A stretch of 22,108 nucleotides of DNA, from positions 1 to 22,108 of the forward strand of contig JACCRL010000220.1 of the NCBI GenBank assembly GCA_013813605.1, in the 5' to 3' direction. Positions 1 to 6,688 of this stretch are shown piece by piece (positions within the stretch are counted from its first letter, which is position 1; each line of letters starts with the position of its first letter). The translations under genes and the position numbers were made by a program. Source of the DNA: Gemmatimonadaceae bacterium (GTDB lineage Bacteria > Gemmatimonadota > Gemmatimonadetes > Gemmatimonadales > Gemmatimonadaceae). Under the pieces are notes generated by a model. The model had not been told where the DNA came from. It made no database searches and saw only the letters and a list, made by a program, of their open reading frames with translations.

Positions 1-487
1 CCCCATCCGCGCGCTCAACAGACTTGGGCTCCGCCCCAAGCACGTCGCCTTTGCTGACCACGCCACCCCGGCCAGTGCCCGCAACGCTGGTGATATCCAC
101 CCCGCGCTCGTCCGCGACCCGCCGCGCCGCGGGCGAGCTCTTCACAGAATCAGACTGAGGAGAGGTGCCGGGAGCCGGCGCCGATCCTCGCGCAGCAGTC
201 TCAGAAGGCGCACTACCCGAAGCGCCGGCGGCGGAAGCACCAGAGCCGGCGGCAGTTTCATCGAGTTCACCCAGTACGTCGTCGACGTGGACGACGTCAC
301 CCTCGGCCCGACCGCGCTTGGAAAGCACGCCAGCCTTGAGCGCGGGAACTTCAACCGTGATTTTATCGGTCTCCAGCTCCACCAGCGTATCGCCAGCAGC
401 GACAGCGTCGCCCTCGTTCTTGAGCCACCTGGAAACCGTGGCCTCGACAATCGATTCTCCGAGCGGCGGAACCTTGATGGAGAGCAT
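1..487 (-). CDS. 2-oxo acid dehydrogenase E2 component (dihydrolipoamide acyltransferase), N-terminal part, cut by window edge
   Basis: This is the acyltransferase core subunit of a 2-oxo acid dehydrogenase complex, a cytoplasmic enzyme that moves acyl groups from E1 to CoA on a swinging lipoyl arm. The first 162 residues are visible. A lipoyl domain covers about residues 2-76, with the ETDKIT motif placing the lipoylated lysine at Lys42. An Ala/Ser/Pro/Gly-rich linker covers about 78-116, and a peripheral-subunit-binding domain covers about 118-150 (SPAARRVADERG followed by GTGRGG). The catalytic domain lies beyond the left edge. The ATG at 487 directly follows an in-frame TGA, so it is the first possible ATG; no clear Shine-Dalgarno is visible. 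The ETDKITVEVPA form resembles 2-oxoglutarate dehydrogenase E2 (SucB/OdhB) more than pyruvate E2, but substrate cannot be settled without the rest of the protein. Confidence 0.9.
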   Translation of the reverse strand, partial: MLSIKVPPLGESIVEATVSRWLKNEGDAVAAGDTLVELETDKITVEVPALKAGVLSKRGRAEGDVVHVDDVLGELDETAAGSGASAAGASGSAPSETAARGSAPAPGTSPQSDSVKSSPAARRVADERGVDITSVAGTGRGGVVSKGDVLGAEPKSVERADG

Positions 488-527
488 TCAGTGGGATGAG
501 CGGACGGAAATAAAAACCTGTATCTTC

Positions 528-543
528 GGCTGCGTGCGCAGCC
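528..543. promoter_or_regulatory. 16-bp dyad in the divergent promoter region
   Basis: A 7-bp inverted repeat (GGCTGCG, TG spacer, CGCAGCC) lies in the 95-nt gap between the divergent E2 and oxidoreductase genes. AT-rich hexamers resembling -10 boxes for the plus-strand gene follow at 563-568 (TATAAC) and 574-579 (CATAAT). Position and symmetry would suit an operator, but one dyad in GC-rich DNA is weak evidence. Confidence 0.25.
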
Positions 544-582
544 ACTCTATGGTACGTCTGAATATAACGCTCCCATAATCGC

Positions 583-1638
583 GTGCGAGGACTCACCATC
601 TCGGCGCACGGCGGGCTCGACCAACTCGAGTACCGCACCAATCTTCCGGTTCCCGAGCCGAAGCGCGGCGAGATCCGCGTGAGGGTGCGCGCCGCCGCGC
701 TCAACCATCTCGACCTCTTCGTCGTCGGCGGAATTCCCGGTGTAAAGATCACGCCGGGCTGGGTGCTCGGTGCCGATGCGACCGGCATCGTTGACGCGAT
801 CGGCGAGCTCAACGAGGACGGCGGCACCGCCAACGATCTCAAGGTCGGTGACAGCGTCATCATCAATCCCGGCCTCGCCGACCACAGCTGCGAATACTGC
901 CTCGAGGGCGAGCACTCGCTGTGCGTGAACTTCCGGCTGCTCGGCGAGCATGTGCCGGGGACGCTTGCCGAGTACGTGACGGTGCCGGCGCGGAACGCGC
1001 GCAGCATACCGAAGGACAAGCCGGTCGAATCGGCGGCGGCGTTCACGCTTTCTACGCTGACAGCGTGGCGGATGGTCGTGACGCGCGCGCGCGTAAAGAA
1101 AACCGACAACGTGCTGATCTGGGGCATCGGCGGAGGAGTGGCGCTAGCTGCCCTCGAGATCGTTCGCAACATTGGCGCGAGATCATGGGTCACATCGGGA
1201 AGCGACGAGAAGCTGGCGCTGGCGCGCGGGCTGGGCGCCGAAAACCTGATCAACTACACGAACACGGATGTCGGCAAGGAGATCCGGTCGCTCACCGGGA
1301 AACGGGGCGTGGATGTGGTCCTCGACTCCGTCGGCGAATCAACGTGGGCGCAATCGCTCGGCGCGCTGGGCAAGCGCGGCCGGCTGGTGACTTGCGGCGC
1401 GACCTCCGGCCCGATGGTGCAGACCGATCTCCGCCGCCTGTTCTGGAATCAGTGGGACATCATGGGCTCGACGATGGGAAACGAGTCGGAATTCGATGCG
1501 ATCACGAGGGAGTTTCAAGAAGGGCGGCTCACGCCACTGATCGACTCGGTGTTCGACATCTCGCAGGGCAGGAAAGCGTTCGAGCGGCTGCAGAGTGGGC
1601 AGCAGTTCGGCAAAGTCGTCGTGCGGATCCCCGAGTGA
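583..1638 (+). CDS. MDR-family (zinc-type alcohol dehydrogenase / quinone oxidoreductase-like) NAD(P)H oxidoreductase
   Basis: A 351-residue cytoplasmic medium-chain dehydrogenase/reductase. It has the N-terminal GroES-like domain (about 1-135) and a Rossmann domain with glycine-rich GIGGGV near residue 157, ending in the usual FGKVVV strand. The structural-zinc lobe is only partly kept: Cys103, Cys106 and Cys114 are present, but the first of the four usual cysteines is Asp100. The catalytic zinc site also departs from classical alcohol dehydrogenases: NHLD (41-44) replaces the Cys-containing motif and GAD (63-65) replaces GHE. This points to a zinc-independent or structural-zinc-only reductase closer to quinone oxidoreductases. 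The GTG at 583 is the called start, without an obvious Shine-Dalgarno. The stop overlaps the next start (TGATG), so the two are probably translated together. Substrate unknown. Confidence 0.88.
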   Translation: MRGLTISAHGGLDQLEYRTNLPVPEPKRGEIRVRVRAAALNHLDLFVVGGIPGVKITPGWVLGADATGIVDAIGELNEDGGTANDLKVGDSVIINPGLADHSCEYCLEGEHSLCVNFRLLGEHVPGTLAEYVTVPARNARSIPKDKPVESAAAFTLSTLTAWRMVVTRARVKKTDNVLIWGIGGGVALAALEIVRNIGARSWVTSGSDEKLALARGLGAENLINYTNTDVGKEIRSLTGKRGVDVVLDSVGESTWAQSLGALGKRGRLVTCGATSGPMVQTDLRRLFWNQWDIMGSTMGNESEFDAITREFQEGRLTPLIDSVFDISQGRKAFERLQSGQQFGKVVVRIPE

Positions 1639-1865
1639 TGACAATCGAAGGAGCGCAGTACACCGCCATCGAGCTCGACGGGATCAGGAGGCAGCTTACC
1701 GAACACGCAAAGCCTGAATGTCCCCGCTGCCAGGTCGCGATGACGCGCCGACCGATCGGTGGAGGTTCGTTCGGACTTGGCTACGCCCGCCAGCGCGACT
1801 GGCTGATCTGCGGCAAGTGCAAGCGCAGCGCGCTCTTTGATGTCCAGCGCGGGACGCGCAATTAA
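1638..1865 (+). CDS. Small zinc-ribbon protein, 75 aa
   Basis: The ATG at 1638 shares its A with the stop codon of the oxidoreductase gene, a classic coupling arrangement, so I take 1638 as the start. The protein has two CxxC knuckles (Cys28/Cys31 and Cys58/Cys61) separated by a basic, glycine-rich stretch (RRPIGGGSFG). This is consistent with a single zinc-ribbon or rubredoxin-like knuckle domain. There is no membrane segment or signal peptide, so it is presumably cytoplasmic. I do not recognise a named family. Coupling to an oxidoreductase could mean a shared function or simply shared transcription. Confidence 0.72.
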   Translation: MTIEGAQYTAIELDGIRRQLTEHAKPECPRCQVAMTRRPIGGGSFGLGYARQRDWLICGKCKRSALFDVQRGTRN

Positions 1866-1933
1866 CGGGCGAAGCGCAGCAATCCCGCATATCTTTGCGG
1901 TGCGTTCGAGAATCCGAATTTAGGGGGAAGTCA

Positions 1934-2032
1934 ATGCGACGCTTCGGTTTAGCCGGTAGCATGCTGCTTGTCTTCGCGCTGGCGGCGATGCGCGCAAAGG
2001 GCAATCACTCACTCGTTACCGTGAGATTCTAG
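1934..2032 (+). CDS. Small hydrophobic ORF (32 aa), possible leader peptide or microprotein
   Basis: A 32-codon ORF with ATG at 1934 preceded by a strong purine-rich ribosome-binding site (AGGGGGA, about 5 nt away). It starts MRRFG and continues into a hydrophobic stretch (SMLLVFALAA), then a short basic tail ending at TAG 2030-2032. Its stop overlaps by one base the GTG start of the downstream channel-like gene (TAGTG). That gene has no other ribosome-binding site, so translation of this ORF may feed it. It could be a coupling leader, a one-helix microprotein, or the remnant of a secreted protein. No family recognised. Confidence 0.45.
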   Translation: MRRFGLAGSMLLVFALAAMRAKGNHSLVTVRF

Positions 2033-2853
2033 TGGGCGAAACGACACTCGGGTTCGGCGAGCGACTGCAAGGCAGCTTCGAACAGCTGTATCGCTACGTG
2101 CCGGCGCTGTTCGGCGCGCTGGTCATCCTTTTCGCTGGCTACCTGCTGGCGCGCCTGCTCGAGAAAGCGACCGACCGCATTATGCGGCGCATCGGACTCA
2201 ACCACCTGCTCGAGCGCGGCGGCGTGATGCAGGCGGTGGAGCGGTCAGGCTCGCACGTGAACCCGACGCGCGTCGCCGCGACTCTCGTATTCTGGTTCGT
2301 GATGTTCGCCGTGATGCTCGTCGCGGCCAATGCGCTCGGACTCCAGTCGCTCGCCAACGTCTTCTCGGAGCTGGTGAGCTACATCCCGAGCGTCATCGCT
2401 TCCATCGTGATCATGATCGTCGGCATCGTGCTCGGCGGCTTTGTCGGCGGACTGATCATGGCTTCCGCCGGCGCGATACACGGCGGGCCGACGCTGGCGC
2501 GGGTTGGAAAGGCGGGCGTAATAATGCTCGCCGGATTCATGGCGCTTCAGGAGCTGGGCATAGCGACGGAGATCGTCACCACCGCGTTCGCGATTCTCTT
2601 CGGCGCCGTGGCGCTTGCACTCGCGCTGTCGTTCGGGCTCGGCAACCGGGAGCTGGCCGGCGAAGTAACGCGCGACTGGTATCGCCGCTACAAGGACGAG
2701 CGCGAAACTATCGAGCGCGGAAACCGCGAGCTCGACCGCGCCGAGGGATTTTCTACGACCGACGACTACGAGCGGCACAGCTATTCGTACGCATCGCGTG
2801 GCTCCGTTGGTGATGTCGGCGCTGGTCCGCACGACGTAGCTCGGCCCGAGTGA
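2032..2853 (+). CDS. Mechanosensitive-channel-related conserved TM-helix protein (CmpX/MscS-like, lacking the beta domain)
   Basis: A 273-residue inner-membrane protein with about five hydrophobic helices. It contains two copies of the conserved TM-helix pattern of MscS-related proteins: VPALFGALVILFAGYLLARLLEK near 23-45, and YIPSVIASIVIMIVGIVLGG near 117-136. A later segment near 195-210 ends in LSFGLGNRELAGE. The beta domain of true MscS is absent. Instead there is a charged, tyrosine-rich tail from about residue 220 (WYRRYKDERE). Related proteins are annotated as mechanosensitive or small-conductance channels, but gating is not shown for this form. The GTG start overlaps the preceding small ORF, and the stop overlaps the permease start by 4 nt (GTGA), so the three look like one transcription unit. 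Confidence 0.8.
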   Translation: MGETTLGFGERLQGSFEQLYRYVPALFGALVILFAGYLLARLLEKATDRIMRRIGLNHLLERGGVMQAVERSGSHVNPTRVAATLVFWFVMFAVMLVAANALGLQSLANVFSELVSYIPSVIASIVIMIVGIVLGGFVGGLIMASAGAIHGGPTLARVGKAGVIMLAGFMALQELGIATEIVTTAFAILFGAVALALALSFGLGNRELAGEVTRDWYRRYKDERETIERGNRELDRAEGFSTTDDYERHSYSYASRGSVGDVGAGPHDVARPE

Positions 2854-4298
2854 GCACCGCGTCCGTGGCGTCGGGCCGCGGCGAGACAAAGCTGGTCCGC
2901 GCGCTGTCGCTGCGCGAGGCGGCGGCGCTGGTGATCGGCACCGTCATCGGCACCGGCATTTTTCTCAAGACCGCGCCGATGTCGCAGCTGCTCGGCAGTC
3001 CGTCAATGGTGCTGTTTGCGTGGGTCGCGGCGGGATTGCTCTCGCTCGCCGGCGCGCTGACGTACGCCGAGCTGGGGGCGATGCTGCCAAAGGCGGGCGG
3101 AGAGTACGTGTTCCTGCGTGAGGCCTATGGCGACCTGCTCGCGTTTCTCTTCGGTTGGGCGAACATGGCGATCATCGCCACTGGCGCGATCGCGGCGCTG
3201 GGAACCGCGTTCGCCTCGTTCCTTTCGGCATTCGTGCCGATGTCGGCCGTTTACGCCGGGCGAACGTTTCAGGTACTCGGCCAGGAAGTAAACTGGCAAT
3301 TCGGCATCAGGCAGGTTGTCGCGATCGCGGTGATCCTGCTCTTCACTGCCGTGAACACGGTCGGCGTCGCCGTGAGCGGACGCATCCAGTGGCTGCTCAC
3401 CGCGGCCAAGGTGCTCGGCATCACCGTGATCGTGGGCGGAGCGTTTCTCCTCTCTCGCGCCGCGTCATGGGATCATCTCTCGGCGCCAGTGACGGGCAGC
3501 GCGTCGGCGGGCGGCGTGAGCGCGTTCGGCGCGGCAATGATCGCCGCTCTCTGGGCCTACCAGGGCTGGAGTCACATGCCGATGGTTGCCGGGGAAATGC
3601 GAAATCCGGAGCGCGACATCCCGCGCGGGCTCATCTACGGAATGCTGATCGTCCTCGTCATCTACCTGCTCACCAACATCGCGTACTTCTACGCGCTGCC
3701 TTTCGACGAGATCATCACCTCCAGCTCGACGGCATACCGCGATGCACTGCCCGTCGCGACCAAGGCGACGCAGAGCTATCTCGGCGGCAAGGCAAGCGCA
3801 GTCGTGACGATCGCATTTCTGCTGTCGCTGATCGGTGCGCTGAACGGAGTGGTGGTGATGAACGCGCGCGTGCCGTACGCGATGGCACGCGACGGACTAT
3901 TCTTTCCGGGTCTCGGCAAGCTCGCGCCGGCCACTGGCGTACCGGCGCGGGCAGTGTGGGCGCAGGGAATCTGGGGAGCGCTGCTCGCCCTCTCGGGCAC
4001 GTTCGATCAGCTCACTACTTCGTCGATCTTCGCAGTGTGGATTTTCTTCGCCCTCGCAGCTGGTGCCGTGTTGGTGCTGCGGCGGAAGATGCCTGACCTG
4101 CCCCGTCCGTATCGGACCTTCGGCTATCCCCTTGTCCCGATCCTGTTCATCCTCGTCGCGACGTGGCTGGTGATCAACACGTTACGGACGAATCCCGTGG
4201 AATCAGCGGCGGGCCTGTTGCTTATCGCGCTGGGAATTCCTTTCTATCTGTATTTCAGGAGAAACAGAGTCGGCGTTACCAGAACGGGGCCCACCTAG
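2850..4298 (+). CDS. APC-superfamily amino acid permease
   Basis: A 482-residue, roughly 12-helix inner-membrane transporter. The first helix carries the APC substrate-binding signature GTVIGTGIF (about residues 30-38), followed by the conserved YAELGAMLPKAGGEY stretch (about 72-86) and MARDGLFFPGLGKL near 344-357. The C-terminal PYRTFGYPLVP is typical of the LAT/cationic amino-acid branch. It probably exchanges or imports amino acids; the exact substrate cannot be read from sequence. The GTG start lies inside the stop of the upstream gene (GTGA overlap). The stop at 4296-4298 lies at the left foot of a long hairpin shared with the convergent peptidase gene. Confidence 0.9.
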   Translation: MSTASVASGRGETKLVRALSLREAAALVIGTVIGTGIFLKTAPMSQLLGSPSMVLFAWVAAGLLSLAGALTYAELGAMLPKAGGEYVFLREAYGDLLAFLFGWANMAIIATGAIAALGTAFASFLSAFVPMSAVYAGRTFQVLGQEVNWQFGIRQVVAIAVILLFTAVNTVGVAVSGRIQWLLTAAKVLGITVIVGGAFLLSRAASWDHLSAPVTGSASAGGVSAFGAAMIAALWAYQGWSHMPMVAGEMRNPERDIPRGLIYGMLIVLVIYLLTNIAYFYALPFDEIITSSSTAYRDALPVATKATQSYLGGKASAVVTIAFLLSLIGALNGVVVMNARVPYAMARDGLFFPGLGKLAPATGVPARAVWAQGIWGALLALSGTFDQLTTSSIFAVWIFFALAAGAVLVLRRKMPDLPRPYRTFGYPLVPILFILVATWLVINTLRTNPVESAAGLLLIALGIPFYLYFRRNRVGVTRTGPT

Positions 4299-4350
4299 CA
4301 ACTGGGATCTACGCTTCTTGGCCCCCCGCATCTGCGTAGTTCTCAGTTGC
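4298..4350. terminator. Long hairpin between convergent genes, overlapping both stop codons
   Basis: Arms 4298-4314 and 4334-4350 pair over 17 positions, with one G-T wobble and one T-T mismatch around a 19-nt loop. The left arm begins at the last base of the permease stop and the right arm contains the peptidase stop (4343-4345). It is placed to act as a bidirectional terminator. There is no T-run on either side, so it may stabilise 3' ends rather than terminate intrinsically. Confidence 0.55.
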
Positions 4351-5323
4351 CGTTCGCTTTTCCTCGACTCCCCGCCGCGCCACTACCCGTGTACCATGCC
4401 CCTGCCCGCGCCACGAGATCCAGCGGATTGACCGTCAGCTCACCGTAGCGCGCGGTCCAGTGCAGGTGTGGTCCGGTGGTCCGCCCCGTCGCCCCAACAA
4501 GTCCGATGACATCGCCCCGCGCGACGGTATCTCCGGTAGCGACGAGCGTCTTGCTCATGTGGAAATATCCGGTGACGATACCCGCGCCGTGATCGATGTA
4601 CACGACGTTGCCGGCGAGAAAGAAATCATCCACGAGCGCGACGACGCCGCGATTGGCGGCGAGGATGCGGGAGCCGACAGCGCCGCGGAAATCGACGCCC
4701 AGATGCCTGCTGGTAACGGTGCCGTTGAAAACGCGGCCGGTGCCGAAGCGGCTCGTCACGCGCGAGGTGCGCGGCTTGAGGAACGCCACCCGCCAGAGCG
4801 GCGGAGAATCGTGCGCGCGGCGCCCGATCTGGCGGGCGAGATTGCCCTCGCGCTCGATCCGCGCCGTCGTGGCGGCGTCAAGCGGGCGGGTGAATCTGTC
4901 GTCAACAGACAGTCGCGGCGTACCCGCGGCGCGGCGGGGTGGTGGGGGAGGAAGACGCAATGTTGCGCGGACAGTGTCCGTCCTCCCTGAAGCAAGTCTC
5001 ACCAGCACCCGCGCAGCGAGGCTGTCAACAGCATCGACCGGCACGCCGCCGATGGCGCGCCAGATGCCCGCTCCCGCGGCAATGAAGTGCAGTGGCTCAC
5101 CAGCAAGGCGCCCCTCGACCGAGACCGGAGCATCAGCGCCCGCGACGGGCGGCTGGAGACTGAGGCGCACGACACTTCCCGGCTCGGGACGCTCCGGGGT
5201 GACCAACAGGCGATGAGGCTGCGCGCCAGAGGCTGAAACCAACGCGCCGCTGGCGATGAGGCCAGCGGCGTAAATCATTACTGAAACGGGATGTGCGACG
5301 GCAAACGTTGCCCGGCTACTCAC
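4343..5323 (-). CDS. Secreted M23-family (LytM-type) zinc metallopeptidase
   Basis: A 326-residue exported protein. The N-terminus carries a hydrophobic segment (SVMIYAAGLIASGALVSASGA), so it is periplasmic or anchored. The middle is a beta-rich region with a proline run (LPPPPPRR). The C-terminal M23 domain contains the zinc motifs HLGVDFRG (H and D ligands) and GPHLHW (HxH). Enzymes of this family cut peptidoglycan cross-links; some members are inactive regulators, but here the metal-binding residues are all present. The GTG at 5323 overlaps the stop of the small upstream gene (GTGA), indicating coupling. An ATG 45 nt downstream would shorten the signal region but has no ribosome-binding site. 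Confidence 0.88.
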   Translation of the reverse strand: MSSRATFAVAHPVSVMIYAAGLIASGALVSASGAQPHRLLVTPERPEPGSVVRLSLQPPVAGADAPVSVEGRLAGEPLHFIAAGAGIWRAIGGVPVDAVDSLAARVLVRLASGRTDTVRATLRLPPPPPRRAAGTPRLSVDDRFTRPLDAATTARIEREGNLARQIGRRAHDSPPLWRVAFLKPRTSRVTSRFGTGRVFNGTVTSRHLGVDFRGAVGSRILAANRGVVALVDDFFLAGNVVYIDHGAGIVTGYFHMSKTLVATGDTVARGDVIGLVGATGRTTGPHLHWTARYGELTVNPLDLVARAGAWYTGSGAAGSRGKANGN

Positions 5324-5556
5324 CCGGTGAGCTCTTGTTCTGGTACAGGGCCCGGATCCTCGCGCCCGCCCGTCGATCCCGGAGGCGTGACAATCCCGCG
5401 CCTTGCTCGTGAGATCTTGTCCTCGAGCGCCTCAATCTCATCCGGCTCGTCCGCGGCTGCATTACGCAGTGGTTCAGTCGAAGTGGTGTCCACCACAATG
5501 TCCTCGTCTTCCTTCGAGCGCCCTCCTGGCAGGTCTATCTCCCAGTCCTTTGGCAT
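5320..5556 (-). CDS. Small acidic protein (78 aa) coupled to the M23 peptidase
   Basis: The open frame runs further upstream, but the ATG at 5556 has a good ribosome-binding site (GGAG, 6 nt upstream) and the sequence changes character there, so I take it as the start. The protein begins MPKDWEIDLPGG and is strongly acidic (KEDEDIVVD, DEPDEIEALEDK). It has a short predicted helix near 36-52 and a proline/glycine-rich tail. There is no signal peptide or membrane segment. I do not recognise the family. Its stop overlaps the GTG start of the M23 peptidase by 4 nt, so the pair is likely made together. Confidence 0.6.
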   Translation of the reverse strand: MPKDWEIDLPGGRSKEDEDIVVDTTSTEPLRNAAADEPDEIEALEDKISRARRGIVTPPGSTGGREDPGPVPEQELTG

Positions 5557-5825
5557 CTGATCTCCACTAGAGAAAGTGCTGTTCAGTCGCACGTGCCGTG
5601 CCCGCGTGGCACGGGCGTTGAGCCTTTGTACCACCCGTTTCCGCAGGTCCCTAAGGCAAGCCCCTTTCTTGCTGGTATTACAGGCAATCGGGGAGGCCTT
5701 AACGGCCTGCCTGAGGCAGTCCGCGACGGGTGAAGGCACTCGGCGAACATTCCGGCACTGGCGCCGTCCGGCGAACGGGAAATCACCCGCTCCCACGCCG
5801 TGCCCCTGAATAGGAGTCTCCAGCA
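5557..5825. other. Longest gene-free stretch, rich in inverted repeats (possible structured RNA or leader)
   Basis: No convincing protein frame. Perfect local hairpins are visible: CCGTGCC/GGCACGG (5596-5602 with 5608-5614), GCAAG/CTTGC (near 5658-5674), AGGCC/GGCCT (near 5694-5708) and CTGCCT/AGGCAG (near 5708-5719). CACCCGT (5632-5638) can also pair with ACGGGTG (5726-5732), closing about 90 nt that contain three of these hairpins. Such nesting suits a structured RNA, but the transcribed strand is unclear: it could be a leader of the acidic-protein gene (minus) or of the bactofilin gene (plus). I cannot match it to a known RNA family. Confidence 0.35.
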
Positions 5826-6329
5826 ATGGCAATATGGAAAGAGCAAACCATCCCGCGTAAGGATTCTGGGTCAATGGCTGATCCCTCCCCCAGAAGCGCT
5901 GATTCGTTCGCGAGCGGCGCCTCGGCTTACGATTCCGCGCCGCGCGGCAGAGCTGGCGGGGGCAAGGAATCGGTGATCGCTTCGGGCCTCACCATTGAAG
6001 GGAAGATCGAAGGAGCGGGGCACGTGCGCATGGCCGGCCGGTTCAAGGGCGACGTGAACGTAGACGGCGATCTTACCATCGAGCCTGGAGCAAAGATCAC
6101 GGGTTCGGTGCGCGCGGCCACAGTGACGGTTGGCGGCGAGCTCGAAGGAAACATCGAAGCAGCGTCGCGTGTGGAGCTGCTCGACACAGGCGTCCTCAAT
6201 GGAGACCTGAAGGCCGGATCACTGACGGTGGCAGCCGGCTCACGCATGCGCGGCAACGTCTCGTTCGGCTGGGATGAAGCTGTGACTCCGCAGGCGAGAC
6301 TCCGGATGGAGACTGACGCGGCGTCATGA
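5826..6329 (+). CDS. Bactofilin (polymer-forming cytoskeletal protein)
   Basis: A 167-residue cytoplasmic protein. After a low-complexity N-terminal tail (about 1-45), residues 50-150 form the bactofilin beta-helix domain. It is recognisable from the repeating GLTIEGKIEGAGHVRMAGRFKG pattern, then VDGDLTIEPGAKITGSV, LEGNIEA and LNGDLKAGSLTVAAGSRMRGNV. Bactofilins polymerise without nucleotide and commonly scaffold cell-wall enzymes or shape structures. The ATG at 5826 has an AGGAG ribosome-binding site at 5812-5816. A second ATG at 5874 would drop 16 residues and lacks such a site. The stop overlaps the start of the zinc-ribbon gene (ATGA). Secreted M23 and rhomboid genes lie close by; bactofilin genes often neighbour M23 peptidases, here the divergent one. 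Confidence 0.9.
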   Translation: MAIWKEQTIPRKDSGSMADPSPRSADSFASGASAYDSAPRGRAGGGKESVIASGLTIEGKIEGAGHVRMAGRFKGDVNVDGDLTIEPGAKITGSVRAATVTVGGELEGNIEAASRVELLDTGVLNGDLKAGSLTVAAGSRMRGNVSFGWDEAVTPQARLRMETDAAS

Positions 6330-6688
6330 GCACGACGACCGTCGCCACCCCCGGCAAGGCGCGCCTCTGTCCGCATTGCCGGGCGACCATCCTTCAGAGT
6401 GCGACGATCTGTCCGGCCTGCGATCACAGCCTCCGCTTCGATCCACACCGGACCCGGCGAGCAGCGCCTGATTTTTCTCCGCTCCGTGTTGAAGGAACCA
6501 TCAAGCATCCCGCCGCGGGCGAGGCATGGGAGTATTCGATCGTGCTCTCGATCCGTGGCGAGCGCGGTGAAGAAATCACACGTCAGATCGTGAGCGTCGG
6601 CGCGCTCAACCCATCCGAGCAGCTGACGTTCACGCTTGCGGTCGAGGTGTTCACCCCGGCAAGCGAAGCGGTCGAGCAGGAGAGCTAG
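6326..6688 (+). CDS. Zinc-ribbon protein coupled to bactofilin, 120 aa
   Basis: The ATG overlaps the bactofilin stop by 4 nt (ATGA). A zinc-ribbon lies at the N-terminus (Cys15/Cys18 and Cys29/Cys32, in CPHC and CPAC knuckles). It is followed by a predicted beta-rich domain (about 52-112) beginning RVEGTIKHPAAGEAWEY. There is no membrane segment, so it is cytoplasmic. Function is unknown; the tight coupling suggests a bactofilin partner or regulator, which is inference. The stop shares the CTAG sequence with the convergent rhomboid gene, so the two coding regions overlap by 4 nt. Confidence 0.75.
   Translation: MSTTTVATPGKARLCPHCRATILQSATICPACDHSLRFDPHRTRRAAPDFSPLRVEGTIKHPAAGEAWEYSIVLSIRGERGEEITRQIVSVGALNPSEQLTFTLAVEVFTPASEAVEQES

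Noticed and set aside
363..1253. Long minus-strand ORF of 296 codons
   Set aside because: It is the high-GC shadow of the oxidoreductase gene and overlaps the E2 start; no recognisable protein.
3155..4096. 313-codon ORF inside the permease gene
   Set aside because: Arg/Gly/Ala-rich out-of-frame translation of the permease; no independent evidence.
5610..5650. T-box-like GGGTGGTAC on the minus strand near 5630-5638
   Set aside because: The conserved continuation (CCGCG) is missing and the downstream gene is not an aminoacyl-tRNA synthetase or amino-acid gene.
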